A DNA stretch of 64,000 bases. Origin: Flavobacterium araucananum. GTDB lineage: Bacteria; Bacteroidota; Bacteroidia; Flavobacteriales; Flavobacteriaceae. Below the pieces are notes generated by a model. It was not told the DNA's origin and searched no databases. It saw only the letters and a program-made list of their open reading frames with translations. This document shows, in pieces, positions 9,901 through 18,800 of the stretch (the stretch's first letter is position 1; each line of letters starts with the position of its first letter). The stretch spans positions 310,001 to 374,000 of the forward strand of contig NZ_MUGS01000004.1 in assembly GCF_002222055.1 (NCBI RefSeq), written 5' to 3'. A program made the translations under genes and the position numbers.

Positions 9901-12720
9901 AACGAAATTTTCGATTTAGAGCAAGCACCTTTAATCAAAGCTTCGGTCATAAAATTAGACCAAAACGACTATCTGTTTTTCTTATCCCTGCATCATATTA
10001 TTGGCGACGGCTGGTCTGTAGAGGTATTAATAGCCGAGGTTACAAGAATTTATAATGCCTTAATGCAAGGCAAAGAAATTAATTTGCCGGCATTAAACAT
10101 TCAGTATAAAGATTATGCCGTATGGTTAAATAAAGACCTTCAGCAAGAAAAACACCAGAAATCAGCGCAATATTGGTTGCAACAGTTTGCGGGAGAATTG
10201 CCTGTTCTGGATTTGCCAAGTTTCAAAAAACGTCCGTTAATACAAACCCATAACGGTAATAATATAACGCATCAATTTTCATCTGATTTTTTAGAAAAAC
10301 TAAAAACATTTTCAAAAGAACAGGATGTAACCTTATTTATGACTTTAATGACAGGTATCAATGCATTATTGCATTTGTACACAGGTCAGAGTGATATTAT
10401 AGTAGGAACACCAATTGCAGGCAGAGAACATCCTGATTTAGAGAATCAGATAGGTTTGTATCTTAATACATTGGCGATTCGTACCCTATTCGAAGAAAAT
10501 ATCAATTTTGCAGATTTGCTAAAAAAGCAGAAAGAAACGTTAGTAGATGCTTTCGAACATCAGAACTATCCGTTTGATGAGTTGGTAGGCAAACTAAACT
10601 TAAAAAGAGATAGTAGCCGTTCGGCTTTATTTGATGTTTTGGTTGTACTGCAAAACCAGACACAGTTGAATAATCCTGGTACCAAAGAATTAACCAATCT
10701 TGAAGTTCGCAATTATCAATTTTCAAGAAAATCATCTCAGTTTGATCTTAGTTTCACCTTTGTAGAAAATACAGGATTAGACTTAAAAGTGGAGTACAAT
10801 ACAGATATATATGATGCGTATTTGATCGAAAGAATGTTTTCGCATTTCGAAAAATTACTTACTGTATCTATAGCGCAGCCAGAAATAGCGGTACAAAAAA
10901 CAGCGTATTTAAGCGAGGATGAAAAACAAAAAATACGAGTCGATTTTAATGCGACCAAAGTTATTTATCCAAGCGACAAAACGATTGTAGATTTATTTGA
11001 AGAACAGGTAACTAAAACGCCTGATAATAAGTCTGTTTTATTCGAAGAAACCGTATTGAATTATACAGATCTAAATAAAAAAGCCAATCGATTAGCACAT
11101 TATTTAAGAGCAAACTACAGCATAAAACCAGATGATTTAATAGGCATAAAACTGGACAGAAGCGAGAGCATGATTGTTGCTATTTTGGGTGTGTTAAAAT
11201 CAGGAGCAGCCTATATACCAATAGATGTTAATTATCCGCTGGAAAGAATCGCTTATATCGAGAAAGACAGTAATAGTAAGGTCATTATTGATGCAGCTCT
11301 ATTCGAATCCTTTATCGAAATTCAGGAAAAGTACTCCGCAAATAATATTCAAAAAATTAATGTGCCAGGTAGTTTAGCTTATGTAATTTATACTTCGGGT
11401 ACAACCGGCAATCCAAAAGGAGTGATGGTAGAACATACCAATGTGATTAATTTAATATCACATCAGTCTTTTGTTTTTGGTATTAGAGATACAGAAAATA
11501 TACTACAGTTTTCTAATATTTCTTTTGATGCATCTGTAGAGCAAATATTTTTAGCTCTTTTAAACGGAGCTGCATTAAGTATCCCTAATAATGAGACATT
11601 ACTAAATGGCAAAAAGCTGGAAGAATTTATTGCCATACAAAATATTACGCACCTGCACGCTGTACCTTCTTTATTAGAAAATATAGAACCTCAGAAATTC
11701 CCATTTTTAAAGCGTGTTATTTCCGGAGGTGATGTTTGTCCTGTAGAACTGGCAAATAGCTGGAGTACGTATTGCGATTTTTACAATGAATATGGTCCAA
11801 CGGAAACTACCGTAACGGCGATCGAATTATTGTATCATAAAGAGGAAGATTTCTCGATAGGCAGACCCATTGCAAATACACAGGTTTATATTCTAAACCA
11901 GGCATTGCAGCCATTGGCAATTGGGGCTACCGGAAAAATATTTATAGCCGGAGCCGGAGTTACCAGAGGCTATCTAAACAAACCGGAGCTTACGGCAGAA
12001 AAATTTATCGCCAATCCTTACAGCAAAGATTCCCTGATGTACGATACAGGAGATTTAGGCAGATGGTTGCCTAATGGTACGATCGAATTTCTGGGACGAA
12101 AAGACCAGCAGGTAAAACTACGCGGATATCGAATAGAGTTAGGAGAAATAGAAACCGTAATAGCTCAGTTTTCCGGAGATATTAAACAAGTTGTTGTAGA
12201 ACTAAAAGAGATCAATTCTGATCAGTTTCTGGCGGCTTACCTCGTTTCAAATGTAGCTGTAGATACGCAGCAACTTAAACATTTTCTACTGGGGAAACTA
12301 CCCAATTATATGATTCCGGGTTTTTATATAACACTCGATAATTTTCCTTTAACGCCTAACGGAAAAATTGACAGAAAAGCACTGCCGGATGTTTCAGGAA
12401 ACGACATTATAAAAAAGGAATATACTGGTCCCCGAAACGAAACCGAAGAAAAATTGATCGAAATATGGCAGGAAGTTTTAGGAGTAGAAACCATAGGCGT
12501 GTACGATAATTTTTTTGAACTGGGAGGACATAGCCTAAAAGCAATGAAGCTTATTAGCCTTATCTACAAAGAATTTGAAATAAAAGTTTCTATAAATGAT
12601 TTGTTTCAAAATATCGTATTAGAAGATCAGGCGCTGTTAATAGAAAATATTTATACGGCTTATAATACTGAAATGAACCAGGATGAAAATGATATTGATG
12701 TAGAAATATTTTCTATCTGA
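4000..12720 (+). CDS. NRPS 1, loading protein: half-C/A/PCP - C/A/PCP - C/A/PCP
   Basis: A 2906-residue synthetase, first in the operon. Residues 1-225 resemble only the C-terminal lobe of a condensation domain and contain no HHxxxDG, so the first module probably loads the starter. Domains: A1 ~230-720, PCP1 (Ser ~766 in GGHSLIVG), C2 ~818-1240 (HHIIGDG ~952), A2 ~1278-1760, PCP2 (Ser ~1811), C3 ~1866-2290 (HHIIGDG ~1998), A3 ~2322-2795, PCP3 (Ser ~2845). Pocket residues by eye are A1 DASTIAAVCK (aromatic, Phe/Tyr-like), A2 DFWNIGMVHK (identical to the classic Thr code) and A3 DAEHIGEVTK (not recognised; Glu at 239 hints at an amino or polar side chain). No epimerase or thioesterase is present. 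The tail ends IFSI, and the next protein starts with a TubC docking domain. Start chosen as the only ATG upstream of the half-C homology. Confidence 0.95.
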   Translation: MSRSEFRSNNFISKYWKKKTLNKISFNGSDQFQINLEDVFIDATALDYFNKITNKNTVAQYTVISAVYSFLLRRLANDFDGSIASGYDQANPLLLSLSTDLKLSFKEYLQKVKSEILETLENEDYEPTEIQDLSLFSNYGLRFNSGLALSCNGILLDVTINDSGNIHIKASYLEGFVKNNIAQYLVHHFKNFIAHLEDNLNANLSEYQLLSQEEKNQLLVDFNATNIAFPTDKTIVDLFEDQVSKTPQNIAVALDGKEITYLELNKKANQFAKYIAAQHHITKGDIVGVLLSKSEMGIVSLLAILKIGAVYLPIDANYPVERINYLIQDSGLKLLITADTTTLNVNNCDLISIDSIELDDNNWTNIDTAISPKDLAYIIYTSGSTGLPKGVMVEHQSTINMFLDQIRSFEITEKDKIIWFASVSFDASISEILMALISGAALCIPAEDVIKDKELFKVFLKETQATVVTFPPSYLALLSDEDILGLRCIITAGESANPAKAFSVTALGIDYYNAYGPTECTVCVSIYKVTKDDFDKSMISIGKPIANTRVYILDQDLQLLPVGVSGKIYVSGAGLARGYLNKTALTNEKFIANPFIEGALLYDTGDLGRWLANGTIEFLGRKDEQIKLRGFRIELGEIENTILQYSKAIKQVVADIKEHNNEKTLVAYFVGTNLVDKADLRTFLQNRLPDYMVPGFYVPLEKLPLTPNGKIDKKSLPAISGADSIRKIYVAPRNKTEEDLVAIWQQVLDVRKIGITDDFFELGGHSLIVGQVINRINQELGKTVSFKTFFSNATVEKISTHLKDNNYTAIEKGANAGSYPLTASQNRLWILSQLEGGSLAYNMPATVKLTGDLDSKKFEESFALLIERHEILRTCFKTNATGEVQQYVLPAEEVNFKILYEDFTLAENQEDEVQNYLYHRNKVTFDLEKAPLLRASLLKLKNQEQVFFLSLHHIIGDGWSMELLISEVIKTYNALIQGKNIDLPVLKIQYKDYALWLNTAIQQQKQQESEQYWLEQFSGEIPVLNLPSFKTRPLVQTYNGDQKRHEFSETFLEQLKAFSIQQDVTLFMTLMAGINTLLYTYTGQDDIILGTPIAGREHPDLENQLGLYLNTLAIRTKFNENHSFAALLIAQKETLLEAYEHQNYPFDALVGKLNLKRDTSRSALFDVMVVLQSQGQLNNIEKEALSNLAISPYEFKSKTSKLDLSFTFIENEGLSLVIDYNSDTYDSYLIERMFAHFENLITAAVAKPETVLHAIEYLTIAEEYQLLKTFSDTAVNYPTDKTIIDLFEEQVARTPHNIAVVFEDKVLTYSQLNEKANQLGHYIRQNNKVQPDDLIGIKLERSEKMIVSIFAILKSGGAYVPIDPGYPQERIEYIEKDSKSKFVIDEQELELFYKQQDQYSKVNPEKINSPENLAYVIYTSGTTGNPKGTLLEHKNVVRLFFTDKPLFDFDEKDVWTMFHSYAFDFSVWEINGALLFGGKLVVVPKIIAQNTPAFLELLYDQSVTVLNQTPSSFYNLIQYEKTEAKKDYKLRYVIFGGEALNPSLLGDWHKKYPDTKLINMYGITETTVHVTYKEIGSNEIASEQSNIGKPIPTLGCYILDPNKNIVSIGVFGELHITGSGLARGYLNRPDLTSEKFIPSPFVEGELMYKTGDLGRWLPDGDIEYVGRIDHQVKIRGFRIELGEIETAIAQYSDTIEKVVVEAKEVNQEKVLIAYLVATSAIDKAELRYYLQSKLPEYMVPVFYTALEAIPLTSNGKVDRKALPVIKGEDLLQKEYSAPRNATEEKLAAIWKEVLAIDQIGITDNFFELGGHSLLLGQVINRIHKQLGQTISFKTFFISPTIEGLSKQLQENSYSAIERAPESEFYPLTPSQNRLWVLSQLEGGETIYNMPAAVELKGIIDIVKFNQAFIQLIARHEILRTSFRTNEDGEVSQFIVGIDQVKFKITEKDFTAITDKEQHIAAYLEQKNNEIFDLEQAPLIKASVIKLDQNDYLFFLSLHHIIGDGWSVEVLIAEVTRIYNALMQGKEINLPALNIQYKDYAVWLNKDLQQEKHQKSAQYWLQQFAGELPVLDLPSFKKRPLIQTHNGNNITHQFSSDFLEKLKTFSKEQDVTLFMTLMTGINALLHLYTGQSDIIVGTPIAGREHPDLENQIGLYLNTLAIRTLFEENINFADLLKKQKETLVDAFEHQNYPFDELVGKLNLKRDSSRSALFDVLVVLQNQTQLNNPGTKELTNLEVRNYQFSRKSSQFDLSFTFVENTGLDLKVEYNTDIYDAYLIERMFSHFEKLLTVSIAQPEIAVQKTAYLSEDEKQKIRVDFNATKVIYPSDKTIVDLFEEQVTKTPDNKSVLFEETVLNYTDLNKKANRLAHYLRANYSIKPDDLIGIKLDRSESMIVAILGVLKSGAAYIPIDVNYPLERIAYIEKDSNSKVIIDAALFESFIEIQEKYSANNIQKINVPGSLAYVIYTSGTTGNPKGVMVEHTNVINLISHQSFVFGIRDTENILQFSNISFDASVEQIFLALLNGAALSIPNNETLLNGKKLEEFIAIQNITHLHAVPSLLENIEPQKFPFLKRVISGGDVCPVELANSWSTYCDFYNEYGPTETTVTAIELLYHKEEDFSIGRPIANTQVYILNQALQPLAIGATGKIFIAGAGVTRGYLNKPELTAEKFIANPYSKDSLMYDTGDLGRWLPNGTIEFLGRKDQQVKLRGYRIELGEIETVIAQFSGDIKQVVVELKEINSDQFLAAYLVSNVAVDTQQLKHFLLGKLPNYMIPGFYITLDNFPLTPNGKIDRKALPDVSGNDIIKKEYTGPRNETEEKLIEIWQEVLGVETIGVYDNFFELGGHSLKAMKLISLIYKEFEIKVSINDLFQNIVLEDQALLIENIYTAYNTEMNQDENDIDVEIFSI

Positions 12721-12821
12721 TATCCTTTTTAAAATAGTTGAAAAACCAACATAATTAGGTTAAGATTCATAGAGAATTAAAGAGATAAGGTAATTAATTA
12801 GATTTTAATAGACCAAAAAAG

Positions 12822-15800
12822 ATGCAGACGTTACTAAAAAAGATAAACAAGTTTAATATCAAACTGGATTACGTAGACGAAAAATTAGACATTCAGGCTC
12901 CAAAAGGAACGATGACCAAAGAGCTATTGGATGAAATTAAACTGCATAAAAATGAGCTAATAGAATTTATTACCCTGCATAGAAAAGCCGAAAAACAAAT
13001 ATTTATATCCAAAACGTCTCAGAAAGAAGGGTATGTTTTATCCTCATCGCAACGCAGGCTTTGGCTGTTAAGCCAGCTTGACGGTGGTAATACGGCTTAT
13101 AATATGCCAAGTATTTTTAAGGTAAACGGTAAACTCGACAAAGAGTCTTTGCAAGCTGCTTTTAAGGCAGTTATCGAACGTCATGAATCGTTACGCACTA
13201 TTTTTAAAGAAACAGAATCTGGCGAGGTGCAGCAAATTATAGTACATCCTGAGGCTACCAATTTTTTATTGCAATACCAGGATTTAAGCAACCAAACAAT
13301 ATCTAAGGAAACGATAGAAGAACTTATTCAAAAAGAAATCGACTATTCATTCGATTTGTCATCAGACTCTTTGGTACGTGCCAAATTAATAAAAAGAGCT
13401 CCTGAAAGTTATGTTTTTATTTGCTTAATTCATCATATCGTTAGTGATGGATGGTCTTCAGGAATACTTACCACAGAATTATTTACAATATACGATGCTT
13501 TTGTAAACCAAAAATCTAATCCGCTGCCCCCGTTAGAACTGCAATACAAAGATTATGCAGCATGGCAACAAGAGCAATTAAAAAAGGATACTATTGAAAT
13601 TCATAAAACCTATTGGTTGCAAAAATTTCAAGACGAAGTGCCGGTGCTCGAAATTCCGGCTCAGCACCTAAGACCCACCATAAAAACCTATAACGGCAAA
13701 TCGATCAAAAGATTTTATGACCAGCAAATACTAAAAGATTTTGATGCTTTATGCAAATCTCAGGACAGTACTTTGTTTATGGGACTTTTGTCTGCGGTAA
13801 AAATTTTGTTTTACAAATATACCCATCAAACTGATATTGTAATTGGAAGCCCAATTGCAGGAAGAGAACAAATCGAATTGCAAAATCAGATTGGTTTTTA
13901 TGTCAATACACTTGCCCTAAGAACACAATTTGCAAAGACAGACAGTTTTAAGGAAGTATTAAAAAATGTTAAACAAGTTACCCTTGGCGCTTATGAGCAT
14001 CAGGTTTTTCCGTTTGATGATCTGGTAGAAGCCTTGCCGCTAAATCGTGATATAAGCCGCAATCCGCTATTTGATGTAATGGTGCGAATTCAGGAAAATG
14101 CCGCAAAAAGCTACAATCAGGAGTTATCAGGAATTACAATTCTCGAATATGAACCGGAAGAAGATAATTCGAGCAAGTTTGATCTTGAATTTGCTTTTAA
14201 AGAAACGGATGGAAAACTGGGTTTATACCTGTTTTTTAATACGGATATCTACAGTACAAAATTTATAGAAGAGGTATCCAGCCATCTCGAAGTGGTACTA
14301 AAAAGTATTGTCGAAAATCCCGATACAGCTATTGCTTCATTGGCGTATTTGACCGAAACCGAAGAACACCAAATTTTATCCGGCTTTAATGATACTGCTG
14401 TAACTATTAATAAAGAAGCATCGATCATAACTTTGTTTGAAGAACAAGTTCAGAAAAATCCAAATCATATCGCCGTACAGTTCGAAGAAACGGCACTTAC
14501 CTATCAGGAACTAAACGAAAAAGCAAATCAGTTTGCCGCTTATTTAATCGCAAATTATGCGATTGAAGCAGATGATTTTGTGGGTGTAAAATTAGAAAAA
14601 AGCGAAAAATTAATTATTACCATCGTAGGGATTCTAAAATCCGGAGCTGCGTATGTGCCTATAGACCCGCATTATCCACAAAACCGAATCGATTTTATAG
14701 AACAAGACAGCAATTGCAAAGTAGTTGTAGACGATCCGGAACTGGAGAAATTTGAGAACGTTCAGGAAAAATACCCTGTTGACAATATCAATGTCCACAT
14801 AAAAAATAACAGTCTCGTTTACCTGATTTATACCTCTGGCTCTACAGGTCAGCCTAAAGGAATCATGATGGAGCACATTTGTATGCTCAATCTGATCCTT
14901 TTTCACAATGAGGAGTTTAAAGACGAAAATGTTCAAAAAGTACTGCAATTTACAAGTATAAGTTTTGATGTTTCATTTCAGGAAATTTTTTCAACGCTCT
15001 TATGCGGAGCTACTTTATATCCTATTAACGAAGCGGCAAAAAAAGATTCTGAAGAGCTGTCTTTCTTTATCAAAAACAATACTATAGATACTATTTTCCT
15101 GCCTACTTCTTATTTTAAGATTTTAATGAATTTTAGTTCCTTTTATTCCTTACTCGAATCAAATGATATAAAAAACATTATTGTAGCCGGAGAGCAACTA
15201 ACATTGAATGAAGATGCTTTAGAAAAAATAAAAAATTCTAAAACAAACCTTCATAATCATTACGGTCCTGCCGAGACTCATGTGGTTACGACCCTAACAC
15301 TAAAAGACAAACACTTAATCGCAAATCCGTCTATTGGCAGCGCAATAGCAAATACCCAGCTTTATATACTCGACGATGCAATGCAACCTGTTGCTATTGG
15401 CATAACCGGAAAATTATACATTGGTGGTTTAGGAGTTGCGAGAGGCTATCTGAACAGAGCAGAACTAACCACAGAAAAATTTATACCAAATCCTTTTACC
15501 GCAGGTTCCCGCTTGTACGATACCGGAGATTTAGGAACATGGTTGCCGGATGGTAATATCGAATTTAAAGGACGAAAAGATCATCAGGTTAAAATAAGAG
15601 GATTTAGAGTAGAATTGGGAGAAGTAGAAAATGCGATTTTGCAATATTCTGAGGATCTAAAACAAGTTATTGTAGAGGCAAAAGAAATCGATCAGGTAAA
15701 AGTTTTGGTTGCTTATTTTGTATCTGTAACCGTAATAGATAAATCTGATTTAAAGATTTTTCTACAAGACAAGTTACCGGATTATATGTTGCCTGCTTTT

Positions 15801-18800
15801 TTTATAGCACTGGAAACTATGTCGCTAACGTCTAACGGAAAAATAGACCGTAAAGCGTTGCCTGAAATTCAGGCCCAAGACCTTATAAAAAGAGAATATG
15901 TAGCACCAGAAAATGCTACCCAAGCCAGTTTTGCCCTGATATGGCAAGAAGTATTGGGAATTGACCGAATAGGAATTACAGATAACTTTTTTGATCTGGG
16001 CGGACACAGTTTAATTGTTGGGCAGGTTATTAACCGCATTTACAAACAATTAAACAAAACTGTAAATTTTAAAACCTTTTTTGCAAACCCAACCATAGCC
16101 GCATTAAGCAAAGTAGTGCACGAATCTTCGTTTGTAGCGATTCCTAAAGCTATCGAAGCATCCTCATATCCTGTAACCGCTTCGCAAGGTCGATTATGGG
16201 TTTTGAGCCAGCTCGAGGGAGGTTCACTTGCTTATAATATGCCCGCAGTTATTGTACTAAAAGGTATTGTTGATGTAGATAAATTTAGAGAATCGTTTCA
16301 GTTATTAATAAGTCGTTACGAGATTCTAAGAACTTACTTTAAAACAAGCGATCAGGGAGAAATTCGCCAATATATAGTTCCTGCCAATCAGGTAAATTTT
16401 GATATAACCCTTAAGGATTATAGCCAGACCAGTAATCAGGAAGAAGTGGTTGCCCGGTATTTGAAGGAAATTAACAGCGAACCTTTCCATTTAGAAAAAG
16501 CACCGCTAATAAGAGCTTCGTTGCTTCATTTGAAAACAGCAGAACAAGTGTTTTTCTTGTCCATGCACCACATTATTGGAGATGGCTGGTCGATAGAATT
16601 ATTGATGTCTGAGGTTATAAAAGTTTATAATTCATTGTTGCAGGGACAAAAAATTGTGCTGCCGGAATTATCCTTACAATACAAAGATTATGCGGTATGG
16701 CTTAACGAAGAATTACAGCAGGAAAAAAATACCTTATCAGAGGAGTATTGGTTAAAACAGTTTTCAGGAGAGCTTCCTATACTGAATTTACCAAGTTCAA
16801 AAACACGTCCGTTAGTTCAGACTTATGCCGGCGACAGTCTTTCGTACAGATTTTCGGGTTCGTTTTTAGAGCAGTTAAAAGCGTTTTCAAAATCGCATGA
16901 TGTTACTTTATTCATGACCCTGATGAGTGGTATCAATGCATTGTTGTATCGCTACACCGGCAATGATGATATTATAATTGGTACTCCGGTAGCAGGCAGG
17001 GAACATCCGGATTTAGAGAATCAGTTAGGTTTGTATTTGAATACACTTGCCATACGATCAAAAATAGCAGAGCAAAACAGCTTTCTCGATTTAGTAGCCG
17101 TACTAAAAGAGAATTTGCTTGGAGCTTACGAACATCAAAATTATCCTTTTGATCTTTTGGTGGGAAAACTAAACCTGAAAAGAGATACCAGCCGATCTGC
17201 TTTATTTGATGTTCTGGTGATTTTGCAAAATCAGGGACAATTAAATAATATAAACAACGAAGAACTGCTTAGCCTTCAGGTAAGCGATTACGAGTTTAAA
17301 ACCAAGACCTCTAAGTTTGACCTTAGCTTTACTTTTGCCGAAGACGAAGAATTAATCTTAACCATCGAATACAATACAGATGTTTATGATGCCCATTTGA
17401 TCGAACGCATGTTTGCCCATTTAGAGAATCTCTTGACCAATTGTATAGCGCAACCAGAAACTGATATTCTTAAAGTTGCTTATTTAACCCAGCAGGAAAA
17501 AGATCAGGTACTTACTCAATTTAATGCCACAGCAGTAGCCTACCCAAAAGAAAGTACAGTTCTCAATTTATTTGAAACACAGGCACAAAAAGCGCCGGAC
17601 AGCATTGCTGTGAGCGATGATCAATTTTCGTATACCTATAGAGAACTGGACGAATTATCCAATCAGATTGCTGCTTATTTAAGCACAGAACTTGGCGAAA
17701 ACGATAAATCTTCGATAGCAGTAATGCTTACCAGATCATCAAAACTTATCGCCGTATTGTTGGGTATTTTAAAATCAGGAAGATCTTATATACCATTAGA
17801 TCCTAAATTTCCTGTAGATCGACTGGCCTGGATTATATCCAACAGCGAAGCAAAACTATTAGTTACAGAGAATAGTATTGAGGTTGATTTTGAAGAAGGC
17901 AAAATTGATAATGTAATTTATACAGAAGAGTTATTTAGCAAATTACCGGACACAAAAGCAAAAAATCAGCTTAAAGTATCGCAAGACGATACCGCTTATA
18001 TCATTTATACATCCGGTTCTACCGGCAACCCAAAAGGGGTAGAAATTGGTCATGGGGCATTAGTTAATTTTTTGTTGAGTATGGCTCATAAACCCGGAAT
18101 AAACAAGGATGATATCTTGTTTTCGGTTACTACATATTCGTTTGATATTTCGATTCTCGAGTTTTTCTTACCCTTAATCACAGGCGCAAAATTGTATGTG
18201 GCAAGTCATGAAACGTTGATCGATTCCGGATTAATTATAGACAGAATAAGTGCTGTAAAGCCAACAATACTACAAGCAACTCCAAGTTTTTATCAGATGT
18301 TATTGGATACCGGCTGGAAAGGAAGCAAGGAATTGAAGGTACTTTGTGGCGGGGATTTACTGAGTGAGGCTCTTGCCGAAAAATTGGTCGATCATACTCT
18401 GGAAGTCTGGAATATGTACGGACCAACCGAAACTACGATCTGGTCCAGTGTCAAAAAAATAGAGCACCCAAAAGAGGCTTCGAATATAGGTAAACCCATC
18501 AACAATACACAGTTTTATATACTCGATCAATTCCTGAACCCTAAACCGGTAGCAACAGCAGGATCGCTGTATATCGCCGGAGACGGTCTTGCCAAAGGAT
18601 ATTATAAAAATGAAGTTTTAAGCAAAGAAAAATTCATTAAAAACCCATTTAAAGAGAACAGTTTAATCTACGAAACGGGCGATGTGGGCAAGTGGAATGA
18701 GAAAGGCGAAATCGAATTTTTGGGCAGGAATGACAATCAGGTTAAAATTCGCGGATTTAGAATAGAACTGGGAGATATCGAAACCGCAATACTGCAATAT

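Noticed and set aside
4673..12720. Many minus-strand ORFs of 60-126 codons opposite the NRPS and PKS genes (also throughout 12822-57968)
   Set aside because: They are shadows of long, well-supported coding regions with no recognisable domains or promoters.
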